Part shown: piece by piece, positions 54,794 through 63,830 of the stretch
How the letters are laid out: every line of letters starts with the position of its first letter
Numbering within the stretch: the first letter of the stretch is position 1
Source: Ignavibacteriales bacterium
Lineage (GTDB): Bacteria; Bacteroidota; Ignavibacteria; Ignavibacteriales; SURF-24
Reading direction: 5' to 3'
Length of the DNA stretch: 64,000 bases
NCBI GenBank assembly: GCA_026390815.1
Contig: JAPLFH010000003.1
Coordinates: 43,773 to 107,772, forward strand
Program-made: the position numbers and the translations under genes
The notes under the pieces: generated by a model
Seen by the model: the letters and a program-made list of their open reading frames with translations, nothing else
Databases searched by the model: none
Told to the model about the DNA's origin: nothing

Positions 54794-55381
54794 CTAAAGC
54801 AACTTCTTTGTTACAATTGTATTGTAAATAGTTTCTACTTCTTCTGATGAAAGATTTTTAATTATTTCATCTTCATCAGTGTAATTCAATTTGGAATCCA
54901 GATTAATTTTATCAAACTCAATAGAATTGGAAATTTCTTTTTCAATTATCTCACTATTATTTGATTGCTTAACGAACTCTTCCTGTAAAATACCATTTTC
55001 ATCTTCTATTAAATTAACAATTTCATCTTTTGAACTATCAGGTAGATTGTTGACAAGCTTGGAATATTCATTAGTACGATTTAAATAAAATACTAAGGAA
55101 ATTATTACGGCTAATAATGGAACTGCATAAGCCAATTTTGGAAATATATTTCTACTTTTCCTTGTATCAATAGTTTTACGCATACGTGGTACGAGGTTAA
55201 CAAAGTAGGTTGCATTAAATTCAATTTCATTTATCTTCTTTAGTTCATTTAACCTGTTTAAACAATGGTTAACATCCTTCTGAAGTAAAGAATCATTTTT
55301 CATCTCAGCTTCAAACTTTATTCTTTCCGCTTCAGAAAGTTGATCGGAGAGGTATTTAAGAATTCTTTCGTTCACTTTCAT
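54794..55381 (-). CDS. membrane-anchored anti-sigma-factor-like protein
   Basis: 195 residues. The N-terminal ~75 residues (ERILKYLSDQLSEAERIKFE AEM...) look like an anti-sigma helical bundle, with no zinc-binding HCC motif. One membrane helix (LAYAVPLLAVIISLVFYL) follows, then an acidic periplasmic tail. It starts 1 base after the ECF sigma gene, the usual position for its anti-sigma factor. It would hold the sigma factor at the membrane until an envelope signal arrives. Confidence 0.72.
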   Translation of the reverse strand: MKVNERILKYLSDQLSEAERIKFEAEMKNDSLLQKDVNHCLNRLNELKKINEIEFNATYFVNLVPRMRKTIDTRKSRNIFPKLAYAVPLLAVIISLVFYLNRTNEYSKLVNNLPDSSKDEIVNLIEDENGILQEEFVKQSNNSEIIEKEISNSIEFDKINLDSKLNYTDEDEIIKNLSSEEVETIYNTIVTKKLL

Positions 55382-55382
55382 T

Positions 55383-55922
55383 TTAGTTCATCATCTCCAA
55401 TACTTTATTTAGCGCATGAAAATAATTTGATTTAAGTCCACCAATGCTTTTACCAGAAATTTTGGAAATCTCTTCGTATGATAAACCATCAAAATGTCTT
55501 AGCATAAATACTTCTCTTTGTTTAACTGGAAGTTTTTGTAAAATCTTATCAAGTTCAGCCAACTTTTCTTTTGATTCAAGATTATTAAGAATGTTTTCAT
55601 CACTACTAAGCGATTCGTAATCAGAATCATCCAGAAACAATATTTTTTTAATCCTTCGTTTATTAATTTGGTTTATACTTCTTGTGGAAGTAATTCTGAA
55701 TATCCAGGTATACAGTGAAGAGTTAAACCTGAAATCCTTCAATTTATTATAGAGAACAATCAATACTTCTTGTGTAACCTCGTCGGCATCCAAATGATTT
55801 CCAACCATTCTTCGAGCATGCCAGTATATTTTCTGTTGATATTTTTGAGCGATAGTATTAAATGCTCTTTCATCACCAGAAACAAATGCTCGTACGTTTT
55901 CAAAGTCTTTATCTTCAATCAT
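55383..55922 (-). CDS. ECF (sigma-70 family) RNA polymerase sigma factor
   Basis: 179 residues with region 2 (NTIAQKYQQKIYWHARRMVG then DADEVTQEVLIVLYNKLKDF) and region 4 (LPVKQREVFMLRHFDGLSYE then EISKISGKSIGGLKSN). It directs polymerase to envelope-stress-type promoters. It is divergent from the Spy-like gene at 56109, a probable target; the 186-base divergent region (55923-56108) would hold both promoters. Confidence 0.93.
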   Translation of the reverse strand: MIEDKDFENVRAFVSGDERAFNTIAQKYQQKIYWHARRMVGNHLDADEVTQEVLIVLYNKLKDFRFNSSLYTWIFRITSTRSINQINKRRIKKILFLDDSDYESLSSDENILNNLESKEKLAELDKILQKLPVKQREVFMLRHFDGLSYEEISKISGKSIGGLKSNYFHALNKVLEMMN

Positions 55923-56108
55923 TCGTTTTAAATTACTTCAAATACTTGGACAATAATTTGTATAAAAGGGTTTAATACTTTTTTACAAACTTAATAGAAA
56001 GGATTAAAAAATCATAACAAAGATTATGCTGAAAGATTTTAAACCTTAAAAACTTTCCTATTGTCCAAATAACAAATTCACAGAAACATTATAAACAATA
56101 AAAGGAGC

Positions 56109-56606
56109 GTGAAAATGAAAAAGGTAATTTTGATTTTAGCCGTTACGATTGTAACATTTCTATCTACAAATATTACAGCGCAGCAGCATAAACGCGGTAA
56201 GGATTTACCTGGTGCAAAACATTTATTAAAAGAATTAAATCTAACCGATCAACAGAAGGATGATTTTGACAAACTAAGATCTGAACATCAGAAAAAAGCA
56301 ATTGATCTAAAAGCTGAAATTCAAAAACTACATGTTGAAATGAAAGATCAATTACGCGAAAAAAATATTAACGAAGAGCAGATTTTATCTTTATCTAAAA
56401 AAGTTAGCGAACTGCAAGCGCAACTAAAGGAATCCGCTATTAAGATGTGGCTTCAATCGTATAAATTATTAGATGACAAACAGAAAGAAATGTGGAAACA
56501 GCAAGGACCTATGCTTGGTGAAAGAATGGGTATGATGAGACAAAAAGTAAAAGCACATATGATGGAAAAGGGAATGCCTGATTGTTGTGATCCAATGGAA
56601 GATTAA
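56109..56606 (+). CDS. Spy/CpxP-family periplasmic protein
   Basis: 165 residues with signal peptide (KVILILAVTIVTFLSTNITA) and the LTxxQ-type repeats LNLTDQQKDDFDKLRSEHQK and LLDDKQKEMWKQ. Such proteins are envelope-stress chaperones or sensors. AAAGGAGCG precedes the start. The C-terminus is Met-rich and ends MPDCCDPMED, a Cys-Cys pair that might bind metal such as copper. It is divergent from the ECF sigma unit, so it may be regulated by it. Confidence 0.82.
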   Translation: MKMKKVILILAVTIVTFLSTNITAQQHKRGKDLPGAKHLLKELNLTDQQKDDFDKLRSEHQKKAIDLKAEIQKLHVEMKDQLREKNINEEQILSLSKKVSELQAQLKESAIKMWLQSYKLLDDKQKEMWKQQGPMLGERMGMMRQKVKAHMMEKGMPDCCDPMED

Positions 56607-56629
56607 TATTTGAAATTGTAATTACTTAA

Positions 56630-56656
56630 GGCGGGTTTTATACCCGCCTTTTTTTG
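56630..56656. terminator. intrinsic terminator
   Basis: GGCGGG-TTTTATA-CCCGCC followed by seven T, just after the Spy-like gene. On the other strand it has few T, so it works mainly for the plus-strand transcript. Confidence 0.88.
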
Positions 56657-56680
56657 CTCTATTAACTATATCAATGGATT

Positions 56681-57397
56681 TTATAAATCACCAATCAATG
56701 GTCTAACAACAATCTCCTCAGTAACAAGGTTTCTATCCTGTAAATAAATGGAAACAATCAAGCGTGCAATTTCTTCAGGCAACATCATCCTCTCTCCAAA
56801 TTCTTCTATCACACTATTTGCCCACATACCTGTATTAGTAGCGCCCGGTAAAATATTTACAATTTTTATGTTGTAGTTCCTAACTTCTTCGCGTAGAACA
56901 TTTGTATAGGCAAGCAATCCAGCTTTGGATGCAGAGTAAGCACTGCTTTGGGTGAATAGTTTTTCTGCAGCAACTGAAAGAATATTGATAATTGTTCCCT
57001 TTTTCTTTTCTATCATTTTCGGAAGTACCGTCTTTATACAAAAGATAGATCCCAGCAAATTTACTTCAACAATATCTTTTATTTCGCGGATTGAATTCTC
57101 TTCTACTTTTTTGAAAGATGTAATTCCCGCATTATTGATAAGACAATCAATAGGTCCTAATTCATAAATCTTTTTTACTGCTAATTCCACATTTGATGAA
57201 GATGCGATGTTACAAGGAACAACATTCACAGAAAGATTTTCTGCCGCAAGTTCCTTGTTGATTAATTCAAGCACTGAATGCCTGCGCGAAGAAACGACAA
57301 CATTGCAGCCAATTCTTGCAAACTCCTTTGCTGTTTCTTTTCCTATTCCAGAACTGGCACCTGTTACCCAGATGTTACCTTTGGATTCTTTCATCAA
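56681..57397 (-). CDS. short-chain dehydrogenase, sepiapterin-reductase-like by context
   Basis: 238 residues with the classical SDR features: NAD(P)-binding [17 protein letters not shown], a [10 protein letters not shown] acidic-turn region, INNAGITSF, and the catalytic Ser/Tyr/Lys in [12 protein letters not shown]. Many SDRs of this group are non-specific, so sequence alone gives only a family. Its start overlaps the stop of the GTP cyclohydrolase gene by 4 bases, and a PTPS gene lies just upstream, so reduction of 6-pyruvoyl-tetrahydropterin is a reasonable proposal. Confidence 0.85.
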   Translation of the reverse strand: MMKESKGNIWVTGASSGIGKETAKEFARIGCNVVVSSRRHSVLELINKELAAENLSVNVVPCNIASSSNVELAVKKIYELGPIDCLINNAGITSFKKVEENSIREIKDIVEVNLLGSIFCIKTVLPKMIEKKKGTIINILSVAAEKLFTQSSAYSASKAGLLAYTNVLREEVRNYNIKIVNILPGATNTGMWANSVIEEFGERMMLPEEIARLIVSIYLQDRNLVTEEIVVRPLIGDL

Positions 57398-57987
57398 TAC
57401 CTGTTTACGGAAATCAGATTTAGAAATTCACTTCTTGTTCTTGCATCATCCTTAAATAATCCGTGCATTGCACTTGCTGTGGCAATTGAATTCTGTTTTT
57501 CAACACCCCGCATCATCATACACATGTGCCTTGCTTCGGAAACAACACCTACACCTTTTGGCTGAAGATATTTTTCAATAGTATCAGCAATTTCCTGTGT
57601 CATTCTTTCCTGTACTTGTAAGCGCCTGGCAAATACATCTACAATTCTTGGTATTTTACTTAAGCCAACAATTTTACCATTTGGGATATAAGCGATATGT
57701 ACTTTTCCAAAGAACGGCAGCAGATGATGTTCACACATACTAAAAAAATCCACATCTTTAACTATAACCATCTCATCATACTTTTCTTCGAATATCGCTC
57801 CATTAATTACTTTTTTTATATCCTGGTGGTAACCAGCAGTTAAAAACTCGTAAGCCTTTGCAACTCTGTGTGGGGTTCTTAATAATCCTTCTCGTTGCGG
57901 GTCTTCCCCAATTTCTTCAAGAAGCATTTTTACCTGTGCTTCAATTACATCAAGGTTAATTTTACTATTCTCCTTTGTATTCAACAT
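57394..57987 (-). CDS. folE: GTP cyclohydrolase I
   Basis: Converts GTP to 7,8-dihydroneopterin triphosphate. Zinc ligands appear in [20 protein letters not shown] and in [10 protein letters not shown]; the active-site segment [14 protein letters not shown] is also present. 197 residues from the ATG at 57987 with GGAAAA upstream; a TTG at 58005 would extend it slightly. It overlaps the PTPS gene by 23 bases and the SDR gene by 4 bases, so the three are one operon. Confidence 0.94.
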   Translation of the reverse strand: MLNTKENSKINLDVIEAQVKMLLEEIGEDPQREGLLRTPHRVAKAYEFLTAGYHQDIKKVINGAIFEEKYDEMVIVKDVDFFSMCEHHLLPFFGKVHIAYIPNGKIVGLSKIPRIVDVFARRLQVQERMTQEIADTIEKYLQPKGVGVVSEARHMCMMMRGVEKQNSIATASAMHGLFKDDARTRSEFLNLISVNRY

Positions 57988-58372
57988 AGTTGTTTTCCGT
58001 TTCAAATAATTTAATTGAATATAATTTTCCAGATGGTATTTTATTCGCCAACTCGTTCCAGATAGCTATTGCTAAATTTTCTGTGGTGGGAATTATATCT
58101 TTCATAAAATCAACATCAAAATTAAAATGGTGATGATCAACTTTATCTAAAATATTTTCCCTGATAATTTTTTTTAATAATTTAAGATCAAATACATAAC
58201 CTGTTAATGGATTTAGATCACCAGCAACAACAACTTCAAGGGTGTAATTATGCCCGTGACCGTACTGGTTATTACACTTTCCATAAATTCTAACATTCTC
58301 TTCATTAGAGATTTTATCATTATTTAATCGATGTGATGCACTGAAAGTTTCTCTTCTGGTTACGTAAAGCAT
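57965..58372 (-). CDS. 6-pyruvoyl-tetrahydropterin synthase
   Basis: 135 residues with zinc-binding His residues in FSASHRL and [11 protein letters not shown], and the catalytic Cys in [13 protein letters not shown]. The spelling GKCNN and the end [19 protein letters not shown] resemble animal-type PTPS more than the QueD enzyme of queuosine synthesis. PTPS converts dihydroneopterin triphosphate to 6-pyruvoyl-tetrahydropterin. Its operon partners, folE and an SDR, match a biopterin pathway. A QueD role remains possible. Confidence 0.88.
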   Translation of the reverse strand: MLYVTRRETFSASHRLNNDKISNEENVRIYGKCNNQYGHGHNYTLEVVVAGDLNPLTGYVFDLKLLKKIIRENILDKVDHHHFNFDVDFMKDIIPTTENLAIAIWNELANKIPSGKLYSIKLFETENNYVEYKGE

Positions 58373-58376
58373 CTTT

Positions 58377-58835
58377 TTAGTTTCCGATTATTTGTAAAAC
58401 TTCTTCAACGTGCCCATCAACTTTTACCTTTGAAAAAATCTTAATGATTTTTCCTTTTTCATCTATTATAAATGTTGTTCTTTCAATCCCCATATATTTT
58501 TTACCATACAAACTTTTCTCTTTCCAAACATCATACTTTGTAATAATATCTTTTTCAGGATCGCTTAGAAGAGTAAAAGGTAATTCATATTTATTGCTAA
58601 ATCCTTTATGTGATTTTTCAGAATCAGCGCTTATACCAAGAATTACAGCATTTAATTTTTTAAAATTCGGAAATTGATCTCTGAATTCGCATGCTTCTTT
58701 AGTGCAGCCAGATGTGTTATCCTTTGGATAAAAATATAAAACTACTTTACTGCCGGCAAAATCCTTTAACGCAACTGGATTCCCGTCACTGTCTTTAGAT
58801 GCAAATGTGGGAGCTGTATCCCCTTCTTGTAGCAT
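58377..58835 (-). CDS. bcp: thioredoxin-dependent peroxiredoxin of the Bcp/PrxQ type
   Basis: 152 residues: start MLQEGDTAPTFASKDSDGNP, catalytic segment YFYPKDNTSGCTKEACEFRD with the peroxidatic Cys and a second Cys five residues on (the Bcp resolving pattern). It reduces peroxides with thioredoxin. It lies 4 bases upstream of the PTPS gene on the same strand and could be the first gene of that operon. Length is normal. Confidence 0.93.
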   Translation of the reverse strand: MLQEGDTAPTFASKDSDGNPVALKDFAGSKVVLYFYPKDNTSGCTKEACEFRDQFPNFKKLNAVILGISADSEKSHKGFSNKYELPFTLLSDPEKDIITKYDVWKEKSLYGKKYMGIERTTFIIDEKGKIIKIFSKVKVDGHVEEVLQIIGN

Positions 58836-58994
58836 ATTGGTTTCCTTAATCTTGATAAACTATTAACAGAAAGCGTGAGGTCATAAGTTCCTTTTAATAA
58901 ATATAAATTAAGTTTAGTGATTTAGATTGTTAAATAAGTTTGGGTTAATTTTTCTTAAGACAAAATATTAATAATAAACGAATTCTTCAAATAC

Positions 58995-59195
58995 TTAACT
59001 TAGCTTTCTACCAATTTTAACCGTTACTTGAAATTCTATTTTTCCTTCCGATGTAACTCTGCCTCTTTCATCCAAAACATTAAACCAGGCTACTGGTTTT
59101 TCATGATTAGCTTCATAAACAGCTGTTTTAATTGCGTCAGAAACGCTATCCGTTGATATCCCGACTCGTTCAAGTATTTCAAAAGTCTTTGCCAT
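58995..59195 (-). CDS. dodecin-family flavin-binding protein
   Basis: 66 residues (MAKTFEILERVGISTDSVSD then IKTAVYEANHEKPVAWFNVL and GKIEFQVTVKIG), matching the short beta-alpha-beta-beta pattern of dodecins, which store or buffer flavins in hollow 12-mers. The conserved Trp of the flavin site is present as AWFNV. A GGAGAA site precedes the ATG. It is a single gene. Confidence 0.88.
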   Translation of the reverse strand: MAKTFEILERVGISTDSVSDAIKTAVYEANHEKPVAWFNVLDERGRVTSEGKIEFQVTVKIGRKLS

Positions 59196-59380
59196 TTTTT
59201 CTCCTAACTGGATTTAATTGAAAATTGAATTTAACCTACACAAAATTTAATATTATTTAATTCAATTTAAAAACTATACTTAATATAAATAAATTCCATT
59301 TTTATCAAAATTATTGTCTGGTAACTATTCTTATCCTACTTTTATATAGAACAAATCTAAACAAGAGTATTAAATGATCA

Positions 59381-59554
59381 ATGCTTAAAGAAGCCGAACA
59401 AAAGTTTAAAAATTTTATTCGCAATAATCCAAAACTAAATAAAGTAATATCAGAAGTTGCTGACGAAAATGGATTTCAGTTTGCGGATTATTCATTAAAT
59501 TTATTTGTAAAGTACAAAGATGTTAAAAAGTGTAAAAGATCAAACCCAAAGTGA
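59381..59554 (+). CDS. possible 57-residue protein (Nif11-like helix?)
   Basis: A short frame reads MLKEAEQKFKNFIRNNPKLN, then KVISEVADENGFQFADYSLN and a basic end. Composition and periodicity look coding. The pattern (F..FI..NP.L...I...A.E.GF.F...) faintly recalls Nif11-type leader peptides. No strong ribosome binding site is seen and no processing enzyme is nearby. The remaining gap 59196-59769 shows nothing else. Confidence 0.4.
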   Translation: MLKEAEQKFKNFIRNNPKLNKVISEVADENGFQFADYSLNLFVKYKDVKKCKRSNPK

Positions 59555-59769
59555 ATATTAGATAAATTTCAAAAAGAATGGGAAATCCTCTTCCCACTGC
59601 TGTGGTGAAAAGCCAAAACGTGGTTTATAAGTATGGGAATTATTATTTAGTCCGGCATCTTGTTTTTAGTTTTTTATATAGTAGGAATTCTAACACAATT
59701 TTTTGTATAATAAATAAAGCAGTTAGCTTTTAATTATTGTTTTTATAAATTTAATTCCAAGAGTAATGA

Positions 59770-60822
59770 ATGAATAAATATCTTATTGCAGCAACTTTAC
59801 TTTTTATCACTTATAATCTTTTTCCCCGATCAAAAGATGGAAAAGATTCGCTCCTATTTCCTGGAGAAAAAAATCTAAAAAATATCAGATTCCTTACACA
59901 AGATGGAGAAAATGCAGAAGCATATCTTTCATTTGATGAAAAGAAGCTGATCTTTCAATCAACACACGGCGGTTTGATGTGCGATCAGATTTTTTCCATG
60001 AATATTGATGGGAGCAACAAAAAAATGATTTCTACTGGAAAAGGTAAAACCACTTGCTCTTATTTTTTACCCGGTGATTCTACAATCCTTTATGCTTCTA
60101 CACATCTTGCTGATGAGAACTGCCCGCAACCGCCAGATAGATCGAGAGGATATGTTTGGAAGCTGTACAATAGTTTTGATATTTTCTTTGCAAAGGCTGA
60201 TGGAACCAATCTGAAAAGAATTACAGACTCAAATGGATACGATGCTGAAGCAACAGTTTCACCAAAAGGTGATAAAATTGTTTTTACTTCCACACGAGAT
60301 GGCGACCCGGAAATTTACGTGATGGATATTGATGGAAAAAATCAAACAAGATTAACTTACCAAAAAGGTTATGATGGCGGCGCTTTCTTTTCACTTGATG
60401 GATCGAAAATTGTTTTTAGAGCAAGCCGCCCTAAAACAAAAACTGAACTGATTGATTATGAAGAGTTAGTTAAAGATGGAATGGTTCGTCCAACCGCGTT
60501 AGAAATTTATGTAATGGATGCTGATGGGAAAAATATTAAACAAGTTACAAATTTTAATAAAGCAAGCTTTGCACCATTCTTTCATCCTGATGGAAAGAGA
60601 ATTATTTTTTCTTCCAACATAAACAGCGCTAAAGGTGCTATGAATTTTGACCTTTATATGGTAAATATAGACGGGACTAATTTGCAGCAAATTACTTTCA
60701 ACGAAACGTTTGATGGTTTTCCAATGTTTACAAAAGACGGAAAACATCTTATCTTTGCATCTAACAGATTTAATAAAAAGCCCGGCGATACAAATATTTT
60801 AATTGCCGACTGGGTTGAATGA
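59770..60822 (+). CDS. TolB-like beta-propeller protein (PD40 repeats)
   Basis: 350 residues with signal peptide and repeated blades such as DGDPEIYVMDIDGKNQTRLT, FDLYMVNIDGTNLQQIT, and FDEKKLIFQSTHGG, the PD40/WD40-like pattern of TolB. Such periplasmic propellers bind peptides or partner proteins. It lies 48 bases upstream of an M28 peptidase gene on the same strand, so the two are probably co-transcribed and may act together in protein turnover. Confidence 0.85.
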   Translation: MNKYLIAATLLFITYNLFPRSKDGKDSLLFPGEKNLKNIRFLTQDGENAEAYLSFDEKKLIFQSTHGGLMCDQIFSMNIDGSNKKMISTGKGKTTCSYFLPGDSTILYASTHLADENCPQPPDRSRGYVWKLYNSFDIFFAKADGTNLKRITDSNGYDAEATVSPKGDKIVFTSTRDGDPEIYVMDIDGKNQTRLTYQKGYDGGAFFSLDGSKIVFRASRPKTKTELIDYEELVKDGMVRPTALEIYVMDADGKNIKQVTNFNKASFAPFFHPDGKRIIFSSNINSAKGAMNFDLYMVNIDGTNLQQITFNETFDGFPMFTKDGKHLIFASNRFNKKPGDTNILIADWVE

Positions 60823-60869
60823 TCGATATTTAATTAAACAATAATAACCACTTTCCTTTGAGGAATTAA

Positions 60870-62678
60870 ATGAAGAATATATTTCTGCTGCTCGTCGGAT
60901 TCGTAATGTTCAATTATGGTTGTTCCTTTAGTCAACCAAAAAATGAACGAAACCCAAAAATAACAGTTAAAGAAGTTCAGGATCATGTAAACTATCTTGC
61001 CTCAGACGAACTTGAAGGAAGATTTACAGGTAGTGAAGGAGCTAATAAAGCTGCCGCTTATATTAAGCAGGATTTTAAAGAAGATGGATTACTCCCCTTC
61101 TTTGATAAAGACTATTCAGAAAGCTATCCATTTGTTTCTGGATTAGAAGCCGGCATTGCAAACAAAGTAAAATTATTAATTGATGGTAAAGAATATCAAT
61201 TAAAATTTAATGATGAATTTATTGCTGCTAATTTTTCTGATAATGTAAAATATTCCGGTGAAGTAGTATTTGCTGGATATTCAATAACTGCCCCGGAATT
61301 GAATTATGATGATTATTCCAGCATAGATGTAAAAGGAAAAATTGTTTTGGCTATGCGTTATAATCCGGAAGAAAAAAATCCCCGCTCAAAGTTTGATAAA
61401 TATGCTGAGTTAAGATTAAAAGCAAAAACTGCACAGGAAAAAGGCGCTGCAGGAATTATTTTTGTAAACGGTTATGTTCCAAAGGATGAAGACGATAATT
61501 TAATTAAGCTTAGCTATGATGGAGCGCCAGCAATGAAAGAGCTCGGAGCAATTCATATTAAAAGAAGTCTTGTTGATAAAATGTTTGAAGCGGAAAAGCT
61601 GAATTTTAAACTTTACCAACAAAATATTGACACAACTAAAAAACCAGCATCATTCGTTTTTAAAAACTCTAAAATTGAGTTAGTAACAGAAGTAAAACAA
61701 GTTGAAGGAAAAGGAATAAACATTGCCGGGTATTTACCAGGCAATGATCCAAAGTTGAAAGATGAATACATTATAATTGGTGCACATTACGATCATTTAG
61801 GTTATGGGGAAACTGGTTCACTTTACCGCGGTAAAGATAAACAAATACATAACGGCGCTGATGATAATGCCTCCGGAACAACTGGTGTATTGGAATTAGC
61901 AGAAAAATTTGCCGCTGAAAAGGATAAGAATAAAAGAAGTATAATCTTTGTAACATTTTCCGGTGAAGAGCTGGGTATGCTCGGATCAAATTATTTTGTT
62001 CAGAAATTATCAATCCCATATAAAAACATAACAGCTATGATTAACCTTGATATGATTGGCAGAATGAATGACGAAAAAAGTTTGATAGTTTATGGCACCG
62101 GCACATCGCATATATGGAAAGATGTTTTGAACAAATCAAATAAAGAATACAATTTTAAACTAACTTTTAATGATGAAGGATTTGGTCCAAGCGATCAAAC
62201 TTCGTTTTATGCTAAAGAAATCCCTGTTCTGTTTTTCTTTACCGGAACCCACAGCGATTATCATCGTCCATCAGATGATGCAGATAAAATAAATTCAACT
62301 ATGGAAGCAAAGATTTTGGATTATGTTTACCAGATTGCCGAAGGATTAGATACAAGCATAACCCGCCCGGATTATGTTAACGTTCCAAGAAAAGATACTG
62401 GCGGACCAACCAAATTTAAGGTTTATATCGGTACTACTCCAGATTTTGGAGCGCAGGTTGATGGTTACAAAATTAGCGGAGTTACAGATGGAAGCCCCGC
62501 ACAAAAAAGCGGATTATTAGCAGGTGATATTATAATTGAATTTGGTAAAAAGAAAGTGAGTAACATTTACGATTATATGTACGCTATGAATGAATTTTCC
62601 CCCGGTGAGAAAGTTGAAATTGTTGTTATGCGTGGTGAAGAAAAATTAAACCTGACTTTAGAGTTAGCAGCGAAATGA
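60870..62678 (+). CDS. M28 metallopeptidase with PA and PDZ domains
   Basis: 602-residue exported aminopeptidase-type enzyme. A leader with a Cys (YGCSFSQ) suggests a lipoprotein or secreted form. A PA-like insert (residues ~95-270) precedes the M28 core with zinc ligands H306 (GAHYDHL), D331 (NGADDNASG), E366/E367 (FSGEELGM), D394 (INLDMIGR) and a His near residue 470 (THSDYHRPSD). A PDZ domain (~515-600) includes GSPAQKSGLLAGDIII. A GAGGAA site precedes the ATG. All catalytic residues are present. Confidence 0.93.
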   Translation: MKNIFLLLVGFVMFNYGCSFSQPKNERNPKITVKEVQDHVNYLASDELEGRFTGSEGANKAAAYIKQDFKEDGLLPFFDKDYSESYPFVSGLEAGIANKVKLLIDGKEYQLKFNDEFIAANFSDNVKYSGEVVFAGYSITAPELNYDDYSSIDVKGKIVLAMRYNPEEKNPRSKFDKYAELRLKAKTAQEKGAAGIIFVNGYVPKDEDDNLIKLSYDGAPAMKELGAIHIKRSLVDKMFEAEKLNFKLYQQNIDTTKKPASFVFKNSKIELVTEVKQVEGKGINIAGYLPGNDPKLKDEYIIIGAHYDHLGYGETGSLYRGKDKQIHNGADDNASGTTGVLELAEKFAAEKDKNKRSIIFVTFSGEELGMLGSNYFVQKLSIPYKNITAMINLDMIGRMNDEKSLIVYGTGTSHIWKDVLNKSNKEYNFKLTFNDEGFGPSDQTSFYAKEIPVLFFFTGTHSDYHRPSDDADKINSTMEAKILDYVYQIAEGLDTSITRPDYVNVPRKDTGGPTKFKVYIGTTPDFGAQVDGYKISGVTDGSPAQKSGLLAGDIIIEFGKKKVSNIYDYMYAMNEFSPGEKVEIVVMRGEEKLNLTLELAAK

Positions 62679-62689
62679 TTCCTGAGTAA

Positions 62690-62722
62690 AAGATGACATC
62701 TTTTTTTGAAAGATGTCATCTT
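62690..62722. terminator. hairpin between convergent genes
   Basis: AAGATGACATC (62690-62700) and GATGTCATCTT (62712-62722) form an 11-bp stem around an 11-base T-rich loop. It lies between the M28 peptidase and the small helical gene and probably ends both transcripts, though no long T-run follows the stem. Confidence 0.65.
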
Positions 62723-62740
62723 GAAGTTGAGTAATAATTA

Positions 62741-63106
62741 TTACTCAGGGTTTGCTTCTTTCTTTTTCTTTGGACCACCCGGTTTTTTGTAAGGCATCAA
62801 TCCATAATCTTCTACTAAAGGATTTTGTTTGCCATGAAAATTATAAAGCATTCCCGATATGCCGGAGAAGTTATTGTCAATCTCATTGAAAAGTGAATTA
62901 TACTCAGCAAATTTTGATTTGGCAATTCTGTCCGCATCGTCATAATCTTTACGCTTTTGCATAAGATTAGTTTTGTCCAGGCGAATTTTAGTTTCTGTAA
63001 TGCTGGGGGGAAACGTTTGATCATTACTGTGCTTTGCCACGCCATTGGCAAGGTTCTCCAATCTTCCGAGCATCTCGTTGTAGAGTTTTAAATCCTCGGT
63101 TGCCAT
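62741..63106 (-). CDS. small helical protein of unknown function next to a 21-bp array
   Basis: 121 residues, mostly helical and charged, with a basic end KKPGGPKKKKEANPE. No signal peptide or known domain. The final part (DYGLMPYKKPGG) loosely parallels the end of the 240-residue protein at 19922 (GIKNLGVRHRKKEE), which may mean distant relation, but the match is weak. GGAGTT precedes the ATG. Its promoter region runs into 21-bp array B, just as the other gene adjoins array A. Confidence 0.65.
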   Translation of the reverse strand: MATEDLKLYNEMLGRLENLANGVAKHSNDQTFPPSITETKIRLDKTNLMQKRKDYDDADRIAKSKFAEYNSLFNEIDNNFSGISGMLYNFHGKQNPLVEDYGLMPYKKPGGPKKKKEANPE

Positions 63107-63242
63107 TTTCTTAACTCCTCATTTTATTTAGAAAATAGTTATTTAAGAACAAGTAAGAAAGTTGTATAAACTTCCACTGATAAAATATAAGATTAAAATT
63201 ATAAAGCAAGTAAAAAAAGCAGAAAACAATTATCAGCGGAAA

Positions 63243-63515
63243 AGAATTTATCCGTATGCTGTTTTAACAAATTGAGTATTAATTAAAACGAAACGAATAT
63301 TAATTGAAATAAATTGCCGATTAGTTTTAACAAATTGATATTTAGTTAAAACGCATTAATGATTTATTGTAATTAATTTATGGTCTATTAAAATTGATTA
63401 GCCATACATTAAAACAAATTACAGGTTTGTTTTAACGAACTGTTAATTAATTAAAAGAAACTGCCGCCTAATTAAAACAAATTACTGGTTTATTATAACA
63501 AATCGTGAGTTTTTA
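63243..63515. repeat. 21-bp tandem array B (about 13 units)
   Basis: Units of 21 bp, best seen as AAAACAAATT followed by six variable bases and TTAATT or similar; examples have cores ACTGGT, ACAGGT, GATTAG and AATGAT. More diverged units may continue to about 63580. The sequence is unrelated to array A, but the period, number of units and position upstream of a small helical gene match. The rest of 63107-63242 is AT-rich without a gene. Confidence 0.8.
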
Positions 63516-63634
63516 GGAACGGACATTGCGTTTTTAAGCGAAATATGAAGATTATTTGAAAATTTCAGTCGTTTTTACTTTTATAAATGTTAACAATAGA
63601 TGAGTCCAGTCTAATAAGCTAATATTGCCCAGTT

Positions 63635-63812
63635 GTCATTCCCACGAACCTGCCTGCAGTAGGCAAGCCTGCCTGCAGTAGGCAAGCCTGCCTGCAGTAG
63701 GCAAGCCTGCCAGCGGTAGGCGGGAGTGGGAATCTATTGTATTTATAAAAGTTTTTGGATTCCCGCTTGCCTGCTGCAAGCAGGTTTTCACGCATAGGCG
63801 TCAACCTAAGGA
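63635..63812. repeat. composite hairpin repeat with tandem 19-bp inserts
   Basis: The outer repeat ATTCCCACGAA ... AGTGGGAAT and a second half ending GCATAGGCGTCAACCTAAGG resembles the element ends at 21681-21772. Between the arms lie three exact 19-bp copies of CCTGCCTGCAGTAGGCAAG (63649-63667, 63668-63686, 63687-63705) and a variant CCTGCCAGCGGTAGGCGGG (63706-63724). Another insert, CTTGCCTGCTGCAAGCAGG, lies at 63766-63784. Confidence 0.85.
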
Positions 63813-63830
63813 AATTTTGTACTTGAATAG

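Noticed and set aside
57965..58372. QueD of the queuosine pathway
   Set aside because: Overlap with folE and an SDR, plus animal-type PTPS motifs, favour a biopterin role. QueD is not fully excluded without a phylogeny.
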